NCBI GenBank assembly: GCA_021018995.1
Contig: CM037591.1
Location: 2,114,001 to 2,178,000 of the forward strand
Length of the DNA: 64,000 nt
Origin: Chloranthus sessilifolius
Taxonomy: Eukaryota > Streptophyta > Magnoliopsida > Chloranthales > Chloranthaceae
Direction of reading: 5' to 3'
The position numbers were made by a program, and so were the translations under genes. The notes under the pieces are model-generated. The model made no database searches. It was not told the DNA's origin and saw only the letters and a program-made list of their open reading frames with translations. Numbering within the stretch: position 1 is the stretch's first letter; every line of letters begins with the position of its first letter. Below are positions 11,901 through 21,086 of this stretch, piece by piece.

Positions 11901-14900
11901 CTCGTTATTATTTTTGGGAAAAAAAATACATGTGCTTTTATGATGGCTGAACCTACTCCAAAATTGATACCTACTTTGTAAAAAAATAGCGATTATGTTC
12001 TTTTTGTGCCATTATTGTCGCAAAAGATAATATTTAACTCATTTTTTCAGTTGGAGCTTAAGCTAGGAATAGGTGGTACCTCATATGAAGATTTCATCCA
12101 AAGCATGCATTTGCCGCTACAACTAAGGTATGCACTGAAATTCAAATGCTTGTTGTTATGATGAATGCATTTGTTTTAGTTTTTCACTATTAATAGTTTA
12201 TAATGTATCTTTATCATTGACAATTCTGCTCATTTGTGTTTCCATGTAAATATTAAGCATTTATTTGGTAGGCTTACTTTTTGGGATTCTCTACTCCATT
12301 AGACCAGAATGATATTTTACTATCAATCAATTGGAATGAAGTTGTTTGTCTACATAGATATGAAGGATGGCGCATTCAACTATACTTCCAGAATATCTTT
12401 GGCACATCATGACAGCAACCACTGGTCTTAATTATAACTCTATAAGGGATCAAGAACCATTTGGTCCTTTCCTTTGATCGAATCCCATATCAATCTTAAA
12501 AATAAATAGTAATAATAATAATCATTTTGTTAAAGGGGGAGAATAGTTGCAGTTCAAAAATCTACTCTTGCAACTTTTTTTTCAAATGAAGTGCAACTAT
12601 TTGAACCCTAACACGTAACACCATACATTTGAATTGCAATGGGGAATTTTTAGGTGGTGGTTTTCAAGAGTAGGTTTTTGTATTGGAACTATTCACTCCC
12701 TTCATTAAAAGTAGTATAAAATATACTACCAAAACTTACTCTTGCAAACCATTTTATTTTAAATATTGAAGTGCAACTATTTGGACTTAACACCTAACAC
12801 TATACGTCTGAATTGCAATGGGGAAATTTTGAAGTGGTGGATTGCAAGAATAAGCTTTTGAATTGCAACCATCCCCAATCCAGTCTTCTTCTCTTTGCAC
12901 CCTATTTAGCGGCATCAGCGTTAGCTTCTCTTTGGACAGGTTTAAAGATTAAGTTATGTTGCTCTATAATATCATAGATCTCCAATAAAATGTGCCCCGT
13001 TTGCTCCAAAGACCAGTTTCCTGTCTCCCCATCCAACCTATCATATTAGTTGAGCCCCCATGCACCTCAATAAGACCATGAAAGTGTGAGTTCACAATTT
13101 CTAAGCTAGAAGGGAGAGCCATATGTTCCATTTGGGTAGCATCTTTGGTGGCAATCAACTTGAATACACTTGGGTAATGTTCCTTTTATGATTTCACAAG
13201 AGCACATTAATACCTGCCAAGCCTGGAGTACGAAGTGAGCATTCTTCTAGGTTCAACTCTTCTTTAGAAGGCAGCCACCTATGCATTACCTTGCCCGCAT
13301 GGTTTCTTGACCCAAACCATTTTTTTTCATCCTCTTTGAAAGACTTGTACTCTAATGCCTCTGCATTCTTTTCAAATTATAACCCAACTCGCCGTTTCCT
13401 ATTTAATCATGCTAGTCACTCTTCACTCGCCTTTAAAACAACTATTTGAGGTGACCAAAGATGATCGACGGGCCAAGAGACTGCTGCCTTTTATCGAACA
13501 TAGATTTTGCACACTATCACTAATAATTTATATACTCTGTTATGGTTCTTCTATGCATGTTTCCTTAAATAATGCATATGGTTCAAAGGTCACATGTTTC
13601 AGGGCCTTGAATTCACTTGTTTGAACCATGATACAGTCAGGTCGACCCGATCGTGGCATCCTTTTCAGGTGGAGCTGTGGGCGTTATTTCGGCCCTAATG
13701 TTGGTTGAGGTCAATAATGTCGAGCAACAAGAAAAGAAAAGATGCAAGTACTGCCATGGAACAGGTGATTTCCCCCTTCCTGGTCTATGGAACTGCAAAT
13801 TCTCCATTGTTGAAAATTATTGATCATATATATATATAGATAACATACTGAACATATGTAAGTCATCATGAGTATTGTAATTACTAGGGCTGTCAACGGG
13901 CCGGGCCGGGCTTTTCACCCAGCCCGTTTTTTTAAAGATATAAATTGGGCCCGAACCCATCCTGATAGCTAACCGGGCCAGGCCGGGCTCAGCCCAGTTT
14001 TGAAATGTTGTAGCCCGAACCCGGCATCCGGACCGGGTTTGGACCGGGTTTCTAAAAAATTTTAAGAGGTTTTTTTATATAAGGACCTCATTTTACTGGG
14101 CCGGGCCTTACACTTTGCAGCCTGAACCCGCTTCTTATCGGGCTTGGCCCGGCCCGTTTATTAAATGACTAAAAATATTGGGCCCAAACCCTGCCCGTTG
14201 ACAGCCCTAGTAATTACGTGAATGTCAACGGGCCAAAGGACCGCAACCACTGCTGTATATTTAACTTACAGTTGTTTCTTAAACTGATGGAATAGTAATA
14301 GTCAACGAGGAGATGAATAGGGTTCTGTCTCTTGACAAATGATACCACATTGGTGGTAATGGATTTTCTATTTTCACTGGAATTTTTTACTTTTTTTTTA
14401 AAGTAGCTAAACATTCATATCAATGCTTGATATCAATAAATTCAATGTTGAGAAAACATGTTGTCCCTACAGCCTGACATAGATTGATCATGAATTGGAT
14501 GGTGTTAGAACAATTTCACATCTATCTAGGTGTATCTGTTTTATAGTATACCCTTTCCATGGTAAAATTACTCACCAATATACGATCACATGCTCTTGAG
14601 GTGTACAGGGTATTTGGCATGTGCTCGATGTTCTGCAAGTGGTGTGTTCCTAAGCATCGAACCAATCTCAATTTCGGGTGGTTCTGATCATCCTTTGCAC
14701 GCACCAACTACAAAAAGATGTCTAAACTGCTCAGGTGCTGGAAAGGTATATATTAATCGATCAACAATTACTTAATCTGTGCATTTTTACAGGGCAAACC
14801 CCTTGTTTTTACGAAAGTATAATTCATCAAGTAATACGTATTACTGATCCAAAAAAAAAAAATCTAGCGGTAGCAATCTACTCCTTGGATTGTTGATAAT

Positions 14901-15480
14901 CTTCTTGTACTCATTGACATTGCCAGTTGCTACTAGTATTCTGTATGCTTGATTTTCCGCTCATACAAATAGGTTCTGTGGTTGCTTAGTTACTTATTTA
15001 TTTATTTTTCTCCACTTTGCTATGCAAACTGGCCTTGAACCCATGATCGTGACACGGAGAACTGCATGTTAATATTACAAAAAATGATGGCACATTGTAT
15101 ATATTTCCCTGTGATATAATGGTGACCAGATGTACTATTTGGGATCATTTGTATATTAAATTGTACTGTAGGTACCACTTTCGCACTACTGTTGGATATT
15201 CATCAAACCGTGATGATGTTGACAGCATGATTGAAGTGTAACCCATTGATACAAATCTTGGGAATAATTACAGGGAAAGTCAAGGGTTCAAATCCCATGG
15301 TTACCTATCTCAAAAAAATAAAAATAAAATAAATAAATAAATAGAGGGGAAGTTGGTTAAGAACTATGGGTAAGACTGATTCTGTTTTCTTGTGTTCTCC
15401 AGGTTATGTGCCCGACATGCCTATGCACTGGAATGGTTATGGCGAGCGAACACGACCCACGGATAGATCCATTTGACTGA
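2929..15480 (+). CDS. OR: ORANGE protein (DnaJ-type zinc-finger, plastid)
   Basis: Eight exons join in frame at GT-AG sites: 2929-3143, 6551-6665, 6970-7083, 7192-7278, 12051-12127, 13637-13764, 14609-14745 and 15403-15480. They give 316 aa, against about 307 in Arabidopsis OR. Residues 1 to about 70 are Ser/Arg-rich, as in a plastid transit peptide. The conserved block [11 protein letters not shown] follows at 75-85, then the Arg-rich DNIRSRRNK motif at 95-103. Two membrane segments lie near 158-177 and 208-226. A Cys-rich C-terminus has four CxxC units: CKYCHGTG (239), CARCSASG (250), CLNCSGAG (283) and CPTCLCTG (294). The protein ends in a conserved acidic tail. OR proteins are holdase chaperones that stabilise phytoene synthase and promote carotenoid storage and chromoplast formation. 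The reading frame is intact and every splice junction works. The Arg of the DNIRSRRNK region that is His in 'golden' melon alleles, as I recall, appears unchanged. The 12.5-kb length is due to transposon-filled introns, the largest being 3.4 and 4.8 kb. Confidence 0.96.
3268..3300. repeat. Short repeat shared with 16236
   Basis: The sequence around CACTAAGTCGAGGTTCGGG reappears at 16236-16268 as CACCAAGTCGGGGGTTCGGG, and both copies continue with GAAT(G/A)AGT. Its nature is unknown. It is probably part of a dispersed element, and it lies 125 bp into OR intron 1. Confidence 0.6.
3300..3565. repeat. Imperfect tandem repeat, about 110 bp x 3
   Basis: Three degenerate copies each contain AAGTTTGGGGAAA(A)TGGG or a close variant, then an A/T-rich segment with TATTAAAG and GAAAAAGTTGC. 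They lie in OR intron 1. Confidence 0.6.
3935..4250 (+). mobile_element. LTR-retrotransposon leader remnant with tRNA-Met-type PBS
   Basis: TGGTATTCAGAGCC (3935-3948) is one base longer than TGGTATCAGAGCC, the usual primer-binding site for initiator tRNA-Met in plant LTR elements. It is followed by G-rich, imperfectly repeated units (GGAGTACCA..GTGAGAG and CACAGAGTGG..CGTGGAATC). No LTR pair or gag is visible. The open frames here are shadows of the repeat. Confidence 0.55.
4260..6550. other. Rest of OR intron 1
   Basis: About 2.3 kb of AT-rich intron. I found no coding block, terminal repeat or RNA gene that I can support. A polypyrimidine-poor acceptor TGGCAG at 6545-6550 ends it. Confidence 0.6.
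7994..8406 (-). repeat. Diverged direct repeat A (possible 3' LTR)
   Basis: It aligns along its length with 11322-11705. Shared blocks, in order, are AACTACCCTTAATTA, AGTAGCA(T/C)TGTCA, GGCCATAA, CATCACCCTGG, CTACACCCTTATTTTGAAGT, TTGTTGTGTTTTA and GATGGGCA. I estimate about 70-75 % identity by eye. With the gag remnant between the copies on the minus strand, the pair may be old LTRs of one gypsy element. Confidence 0.5.
8407..9656. other. OR intron 4, repeat-derived DNA
   Basis: It contains a GGTTCG/CGAACC-word zone (about 8560-8880), with CCGGTTCGATCG inside, like the word-built MITEs elsewhere. I cannot define its ends. The rest may be internal sequence of the minus-strand gypsy element, but no motif is clear. 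Confidence 0.4.
9657..10757 (+). mobile_element. Putative solo LTR nested in older gypsy DNA
   Basis: It starts TGGGGACATCC and ends GGTTTTAGCA (TG..CA), with flanks TTTTA and TTTTT (4 of 5 bases). It holds an LTR-like promoter, CCTATATAAAGGCATTG at 10088. It also holds two tandem 129-bp copies (9811-9939, 9940-10068) rich in GACGTCCGTGA words. The boundaries rest on a weak target duplication. Confidence 0.5.
9811..10068. repeat. 129-bp tandem duplication with GACGTCCGTGA words
   Basis: Two copies, each starting AGGCTTTCTGTTTTGTGCA and ending AATTTATGT. Each contains several (G/C)ACGTCCGTGA or ACATCCATGAG words and TTGCGT(A/C)(C/T)GCAAGTTGGCG. ACGT cores are frequent, so this could be an enhancer in the LTR U3. 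That role is inferred. Confidence 0.85.
10925..11272 (-). pseudogene. Ty3/gypsy gag (retrotransposon gag domain) remnant
   Basis: The 115-codon open frame has the layout of a plant Ty3/gypsy gag core. [22 protein letters not shown] corresponds to the usual 'KV..VA..L.G.A..WW' block. It is followed by a Lys-rich linker, an 'aEY' block, and [11 protein letters not shown] at the end, like the 'aRYinGLrp.IQd' block. The fragment has no start or pol. It lies just inside direct repeat B on the same strand, as gag does after a 5' LTR. It is dead, and lies in OR intron 4. Confidence 0.7.
11322..11705 (-). repeat. Diverged direct repeat B (possible 5' LTR)
   Basis: Partner of 7994-8406. On the minus strand it lies immediately upstream of the gag remnant, which supports an LTR role. 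No clean TG..CA ends or target duplication are visible. Confidence 0.5.
12540..12880. repeat. Tandem pair of small hairpin repeats
   Basis: There are two units. Each begins near AAAAATCTACTCTTGCAA or AAAACTTACTCTTGCAAA and ends with the inverted form (TTTTCAAGAGTAGG or ATTGCAAGAATAAG). Both share GAAGTGCAACTATTTG, AACACCATAC or AACACTATAC, and GAATTGCAATGGGGAA. They are likely a duplicated MITE. Confidence 0.65.
12880..13300 (-). pseudogene. L1-type LINE RNase H-like remnant
   Basis: Minus-strand frames, joined across small shifts, resemble the RNase H tail of plant L1 LINEs. A '[14 protein letters not shown]' block stands where NPGPAGIGGVLR is usual. A block ending ISW-like '[15 protein letters not shown]' stands where SDS..AI.W is usual, and a Leu/Ala-poor end follows. 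The longest open part is 12964-13158. Catalytic Asp residues are not clearly kept. The call rests on order and spacing of blocks, so it is moderate. Confidence 0.45.
13885..14209. mobile_element. hAT MITE, GGGCCGGGC words
   Basis: This 325-bp element has terminal inverted repeats TAGGGCTGTCAACGGGC (the right end is the exact reverse complement for 17 bases) and a perfect 8-bp target duplication GTAATTAC (13877-13884, 14210-14217). Its interior is GGGCCGGGCC, CCGAACCC and ACCGGG words. It lies in OR intron 6 and looks intact. Confidence 0.93.
14218..15219. other. OR introns 6-7 outside repeats
   Basis: Apart from exon 7 (14609-14745), this is AT-rich intron. I see no other feature. Confidence 0.6.
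15225..15345 (+). mobile_element. SINE-like remnant with box B and A-rich tail
   Basis: GGGTTCAAATCCC (15279-15291) matches a Pol III box B. It is followed by CATGGTTACCTATCTC and an A-rich tail with AAATAAAT units. Box A is not recognisable. It ends just before OR exon 8. Confidence 0.5.
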
Positions 15481-15552
15481 GAAAGGTCCTAATGCTCTTT
15501 CTTTGAACAAGTTCATCGTTAGTTCTTTTGTTGTTGTTGTTTTTGTACTGAT

Positions 15553-15571
15553 AATAAATAAATAAATAAGT
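15553..15571 (+). terminator. OR polyadenylation signal candidates
   Basis: Overlapping AATAAA motifs (AATAAATAAATAAATAAG) lie about 75 bp after the OR stop codon. Position and sequence fit a plant near-upstream element. Confidence 0.5.
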
Positions 15572-15834
15572 TTTTTGTTGCACTCAACGTGAGATTTCTG
15601 TAGCTTCCGTGTTAAGAACAAGTTCATTGTAAGCTCTTGTGATGCAGTCAACTTGAGATTTTTCGTGTTGGGCCCCATCCCACTTCAGATCAAGAAATTA
15701 TAGTAAGAGAGAATTGTGTTTCTCATGTCATTACAACAAACAATGTAAGAATATTAATTTATGTAGAATGAAAAGTTGTTTGGTGTATCAGCTGTCTTTA
15801 CCCAGCAATCGGAATGCATGCTCTGACATATAGA

Positions 15835-15990
15835 CCATGCAATTGAGGTGTTGTCCACACAAAGCGATAGGTTGCAGTTTCAAGTCCAGGAATCATCCTT
15901 TCCAAAATGGCAGTAAGGCTTCCTACCATCTACCTCTCTCGGACCCCGCTGAGAGCAGGAGCCTTGTGCAAAGGGTACGACCTTAAATTG
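15835..15990 (+). mobile_element. Au-like SINE
   Basis: A degenerate box B (GCAGTTTCAAGTCC) is followed by AGTAAGGCTTCCTACCATC, TCGGACCCCGCTGAGAGCAGGAGCC-like sequence and TTGTGCAAAGGGTACGACCTT. That order (GTAAGGCTGCGTAC, GACCCCGC, GCGGGAGCC, GTGCACTGGGTACG) is typical of the Au SINE family in plants. Head and tail are not sharply defined. Confidence 0.7.
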
Positions 15991-16538
15991 ATGTGCTACC
16001 TCCGCGAAAAGATCCGTTCCTCAGAAAAAAAAAATGCAGTTGAAGATCTTCTGATTCTAATAAGTGCAGAGTTTCAGGAGAAAACTTCACCTCAAAACCC
16101 ATTGCTAAATCTCTGTGCAAAAATTTATCTTGGCTTTATTAAGGTTATGAAGCATCTTCAGCCAGTAAATCGTACTGACAGCTAACACGCACAGGTTTTG
16201 AGGGCCCTGAAGTTCATAGAAGCCAGGTTTGACCGTAGTCACCAAGTCGGGGGTTCGGGAATAAGTTGGCGAGAGTAAAGTTGAAAAAATTCTGTTGCAT
16301 CAAAGTTTATAAAGACAGATCAAACCTTCTTGGATGGGAGAGTAAAAAGCAAGCGGAAGAAAAGAAGTTTCAAGTCATCAAGCCGCATTGGCTCTCTCAC
16401 ACACAAGAATTAATCTCTCTCCAAATATCCTTCATTACGCTCTTTATTTCTTCCACCACAAGTATATATTTCCGTTGAGTTTTCCAAAGGGTTCCAAAGA
16501 AATCGATGCCAACTCACCTTCTCATTGTGGGTTCTAAT

Positions 16539-16610
16539 CAAGGATCAAAATTTCGGGTTGAATTTTAGTTTCGAGCATGACCGAACCGAAATCCAAGATT
16601 TTGACCCATG
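16539..16610. mobile_element. 72-bp minimal hAT MITE, TTTCG words
   Basis: The termini CAAGGATCAAAAT and (reverse strand) CATGGGTCAAAAT form an inverted pair. They are flanked by a perfect 8-bp duplication GTTCTAAT (16531-16538, 16611-16618). Only about 45 bp lie between the terminal repeats, with TTTCGG, GACCGAACC and CCGAAA words. It is the smallest family member here. Confidence 0.9.
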
Positions 16611-16770
16611 GTTCTAATGCTCTCTCAAGCCAATTTTAATGTGAACCTTCCACTAGCTTGAGGTTTTCATACAAGTGTGTTCTTGTGTAAATTGGATGAA
16701 ATTGCATGCTCTCTAACTTCATTCAATGCACTTCCATATGCTAAATACTACCTTTCATTAAGATTTCAAG

Positions 16771-16995
16771 CATAGTGACAAATTTTGTTTTTGCAATGTA
16801 TCAGTAGGGGGTCATTTCGATTCATTTCGGATTAATTTTGGATAGATTCAAAAGAGTGTCAAAGAAAATTTCAGGGAGTACAAAATTATATACATAAATT
16901 ATATTTATTTTTATTTTTTTAAAATCATTAAAATTAAAAAAAAAATTATTAATTTTGATTTCGGAGAAATTTCGCTGATATTTCATCCCCCCTTC
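16771..16995. mobile_element. Truncated MITE, CATAGTGACAAATTT subfamily
   Basis: It starts CATAGTGACAAATTTTG, like the intact copy at 18727, and has TTTCGATTCATTTCGG, TTTCAGGGAG and TTTCGGAGAAATTTCG words. The right terminus is missing. Confidence 0.6.
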
Positions 16996-17219
16996 ATGCT
17001 GCTGCCTAGGAGAAACTGTTAGGAAGTTTGCAATTCGATACGCATCCAAACTCCCCTTCTTCAACAGGCTTGCAAACCTTACTCCAACTGATAGGATGCA
17101 TATTACGAAGGCTTCGAGGCCTCTTGATAACTTTTTGAGATGGCCTGATCAACTCCTATCTCTTTTCATGTGAAAAGAAATTGTTTTTCCTTCCTTTCAG
17201 GCGATTTCTAATCGAGATT

Positions 17220-17460
17220 GTTCTACCGCTCGGATTCCGTCGGTTACCGGGTAATCGCTGATCATCAATTTCTTTTTCTCTCGTTAACAGGTCATTTTAA
17301 ACTGCCTATGACTCGGGCGGTTAACGGATCGGTCATTAGGTAGCCCTTTGATCGATCAATCGTTTTCTTCCATAGTAGGATCTTGGTCAACGAAAACCGT
17401 TTGTTCGTTCGGGCGGTCAACTGATTGTTTGGTAAATTGCTCGATCAAGGGTATTTATAT
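17220..17460. repeat. Word-built repeat, CGGTTA/GGGCGG words
   Basis: It contains CGGTTACCGGGTAATCG, GGGCGGTTAACGGATCGG, TCGATCAATCG and GGGCGGTCAACTGA. These are degenerate, partly palindromic words like those of the MITEs, but I cannot find ends or a target duplication. Confidence 0.4.
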
Positions 17461-17704
17461 GATTATCTATTTAAAAAATGAAGCATTAATTGCTAAATGA
17501 ATATGTAAGGGTATTGTTAGTATTTCATATGTTATTAAGCATTTATTGAATGTTTAAATTATTAGAAGTTAGAATAGAGTTAATACCAATTCTCATAGTT
17601 GGTAAGGGATCTCGCCAATTCTCATAGTTGGATAAGGGATCTTGCATAAATCCTTTTTGCAACCTTATTATGACCCTACTATCCTTTTATGCAATTTACT
17701 TGGG

Positions 17705-17937
17705 ATATGTTTGATTGCCTTTTGAAACACGTTTCATAGTTATAACCGTAACGTTGACCATGAGCGATCATTTGATAAGCAACATATAATGTGTTTTAAT
17801 TGCTTTTAACTTACGGTTACCGAAAAATGGATACAAGGAGTGACCCTTATATCCACTCGTCGTTACACGACGTCACGTGTAACAACGAGTGCCGTTAAAC
17901 TTGTCACCCATCAAACATGCCCTTAGTATCAGGTACC
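17705..17937. mobile_element. Small TGTTTGATTG element (Tourist-like?)
   Basis: The left part GGGATATGTTTGATTGCC and right part (reverse strand) GGGCATGTTTGATGGG form a weak inverted pair. TTA follows the right end. The related larger element at 21823 has clear TTA duplications. It contains TACACGACGTCACGTGTAA. Confidence 0.45.
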
Positions 17938-17941
17938 CAAC

Positions 17942-18718
17942 CCGGGTGCCACTAGTGGTACTTGAGTCAATCTCAAGCCAATGATCTCTGTAAATCTGTT
18001 AACAATATTGAGCATCAAATTAGTGAAATGTCAAAAGTGGACTTTCACTGATTTGCATAGTCATAAATAGTAGAGCGGCTCCAGAGGCTTGACCATTTGA
18101 ACAAAAGGAGATTGACCCTAGCGCTAGGGGATACCCTACATAATTTTTAGGACCCGACACTCATGACCATCATTTAAACACCAAAATGGTGTTTAAATGA
18201 TCTTACACCATCAATGGTTTAAGATGTGAGCCATCTGTACTTTCAAAGTGATAAATCATAGATTGAAGTGCAATAGGCCCAAAAATAGTGTTAGGGAGAG
18301 ATTTAAACCATTTGAACCGTTGACTAGATCAATTATTGTTTTTCGTTTTAATAACTGATATTAAAATTCATCAATCAATTAGAGGTTTCACATCCACCTA
18401 TAAGCATGTTACTTTGAGCGGAGATATGTTCCAATGATAGATTGTCACTTGGACAATTTAGATTAGTCACATATATACACCACATGGCATAATGATAAAT
18501 CACACTTCAATGGTGTGATAACGTATAATTTTAATGGTGTAAGATCATTTAAACACCAAAATTCGGAGCCGTTAGGAGCCATTATTCCTAACCATTAACA
18601 AAGATCTAGTAACTACTATGCATGACATCATTTTCGCGTAATATGTTGCCGAGTGGTCCGCACGTCTATTTTATAAACTTGGTTCATCCAAAGATTGCAT
18701 CAAAAAATTATCTCTAGT
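17942..18718. other. Intergenic DNA with inverted TTTAAACACCA repeats
   Basis: CATCATTTAAACACCAAAATGG and its close inverse TGGTGTTTAAATGATC lie back to back at 18168-18201. A further copy, ATCATTTAAACACCAAAAT, lies at 18544-18562. They mark a foldback repeat whose full extent I cannot set. No gene is seen. Confidence 0.5.
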
Positions 18719-18726
18719 GTATGATT

Positions 18727-19079
18727 CATAGTGACAAATTTCGTTTTCGACAACATTTCAGTAGGGGGTCATTTCGATTCATTTCAGATAAATTTCGAGA
18801 AAAATTCGAAACGTTTCGGGAAAATTTCGGAGAGTACAAAAAATATTATATATATATATATATATATATTATATTTAAACTTTATAAAAATTATATTTAT
18901 TATTTTAAAAATGAAGAAAATTAGTCAAAAATTATTATTTTTAGTGAAATTTCAGTAATTTCGCCGAAATTAATGAAATTTCAACGATTTCGGAGAAATC
19001 ATCGAAATTTCGCTGAAAGTTTCGCCTGACTCCTGTTTCGGTAAATTTCGAAGAAATTTCAAAAAAATTTGGTACTATG
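18727..19079. mobile_element. hAT MITE, TTTCG words (CATAGT subfamily)
   Basis: It starts CATAGTGACAAATTTCG and ends (reverse strand) CATAGTACCAAATTT. A perfect 8-bp duplication GTATGATT flanks it (18719-18726, 19080-19087). The interior is TTTCGG, GAAATTTC and TTTCGCCGAAA words around a (TA)n core. 353 bp, non-coding. Confidence 0.9.
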
Positions 19080-19087
19080 GTATGATT

Positions 19088-19513
19088 AAATGTTTAAAAG
19101 TTCTAAAAGAAAATGAACAACTATAATGTAAAAATGATTTCTTATGCGCTATTGGAGCCGAATCACATCTAGATGTCATCGTGCACCACGTGGCGCCAAA
19201 TGGTGCCACCCCGCCATTGGTCGGTGACCAGCTCGGTCACCTAATACTAGTTCATTGAGAAAAGACCCGATGTCCATACACCGCCATTGTTTGGGTATCC
19301 TTCAGATTGCGATTCTAAATCGGATGGTGAGAGATGTGTTAATGCTTTTTGCCTTTATGCATGAGATGTTTTCCATCCACATCATCTTTCTCTGCATGAA
19401 TTGAACTGTGAAGTGAAGTTAAGCATGAAGGGAATAGTGGTTACGTTAAACACAGGATTCCATTCTTTTTACTTTATTTAATAATATAATTTATTGTTTT
19501 CCTCTTTAAATAT
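19088..19513. other. Intergenic DNA before the tRNA
   Basis: GTGCACCACGTGGCGCC near 19181 has a G-box core. I see nothing else that I can support. Confidence 0.5.

Positions 19514-19593
<80 letters not shown>
19514..19593 (+). tRNA. tRNA-Leu (anticodon UAG)
   Basis: The 80-nt gene folds as a class II tRNA. The acceptor GACAGTT pairs with AGCTGTC, with A as discriminator. Box A is TGGCCGAGTGG. The anticodon stem CCAGA/TCTGG closes loop TTTAGGC (anticodon TAG, reads CUA). The T arm GTGGG-TTCAAAT-CCCAC carries box B. A long variable arm is present. There is no intron. A T-run follows at 19605. CCA is not encoded, as expected for a nuclear gene. Confidence 0.97.
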
Positions 19594-19594
<1 letters not shown>

Positions 19595-19604
19595 TTTAAT
19601 TGCT

Positions 19605-19620
19605 TATTTTTAACTTTTTA
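19605..19620 (+). terminator. Pol III terminator of tRNA-Leu
   Basis: TTTTT about 12 bases after the mature tRNA end fits a Pol III stop. A second T-run follows within 10 bases. Confidence 0.6.
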
Positions 19621-20159
19621 TAATTTTGTTGAAAATTGATACACAAGATATGCACCCAAAAAATAATATAATCGCCCCAAATCATCTACATGCGGGGCTA
19701 GACTAGGTGGTATTTGCACTCCAAAAACACCCTAAAAGCATCCACTGCCCCCATATGCCACATCATCTATATGGGGGCTGGGCTGGGTGGGTGCTTTTAG
19801 AGTTTTGGTGGGTCGAGTTATAAGCACTGATATGTATAAGATGAAAAAAAAAGATGTAGATCTTGAGATCATGTGCACTATCATCAAATGTTACATATCT
19901 CAAAACGTGTATCATAGTGTATCATCAAACGTGTTTATATTCACTTTTTGGGATGTCTATAACATGAAATCAATATATGATCATCTGATGATTGACCTAT
20001 GATCTTAAGATTTGTCGTGTGGGGAATTGGGACGAGAAACAATTTTCATCATGTGATTTAAAGTAGTCAACAGATTTTTCCTTCGTAATCTATAGTCTAT
20101 TTTACTATCTTAAATAATTAATGGTGTAAGATGATTTAAATAATGATTAGAGAGTCCAA

Positions 20160-20330
20160 TTTATGTAACACTCATGATCATATTTATTTTTAGGGATGTG
20201 TCATGTGAAATCATAATCTGACCGTGAGATGATAGGTGCATGATAATAAGATCTATTATATTGAAAATTGGGGCGAAAAACAATTTCTACCATCTGATTC
20301 AACCAAGTCAACGGTTTCAACACATAAAAT
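20160..20330. repeat. Foldback-family fragment before the hydrolase gene
   Basis: It shares blocks with 30.6-31.3, 40.0-40.4 and 57.9-58.3 kb: ATGTGTCATGTG(A/G)AAT, TCTGACCGT, TGATAGGTGCATGA, CATCTGATTCAA and AAGTCAACGGTTTCAA. It ends about 80 bp upstream of the hydrolase ATG and so may supply part of its promoter. Confidence 0.6.
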
Positions 20331-20408
20331 CCGGGTTGAGAAAAAAGAATAAATCTGGATTGTAAATAAAGGTAGATAATAAATAAAGATGGGAAGCTTT
20401 GGGCGGGC

Positions 20409-21012
20409 ATGAGCATGGCACAATATGTGAGGAAGGAGGGGCTTCGTTCTCCTCGTCGCTTTCTCTTCTCCCCTCTCATTTCTCTCCATTTTTCTCACTT
20501 GGGTTTCTATAGAACTTCGAGGTCGTTGGAAACCCTAGCTTTCGAAGAAGTTCGTGTTTCTGAAAAACCCTATAAATTGACGGCTCTACTTCTTCATGGA
20601 CTCTTGGGATCTGGACGAAACTGGAGATCCTTCTCTCGCAATCTCGCCACTAAGCTCGCTAACTCCTCGCCTTCATCTGGTAATTTGTTTTATATATATA
20701 TATATATATATAGGTAATTTGTTCATGTGGAGCTCCACGTAGAGTTTGGATGCATTGTTTAGATAATTCTGAAAAAAAAATGTTCAAGTCAGAAGTCAAA
20801 CAATGATTGATTTCAATATCTAAATTTCAAGGCTAAAAAAACCAACAGGGGAGATGAGTTTTTAATTTTTTTTAATAAAGATGATATAAACAAAATAACC
20901 TTGTTCCATGTGATACCAAAACACTGGTTTGGGTGCCACGTGGAGCTACATGTGGACCATTGGGGAACGCTCATCGTGCCCTGTTGGGGCACCTATTCCC
21001 ATTTTCATAAAT

Positions 21013-21086
<74 letters not shown>

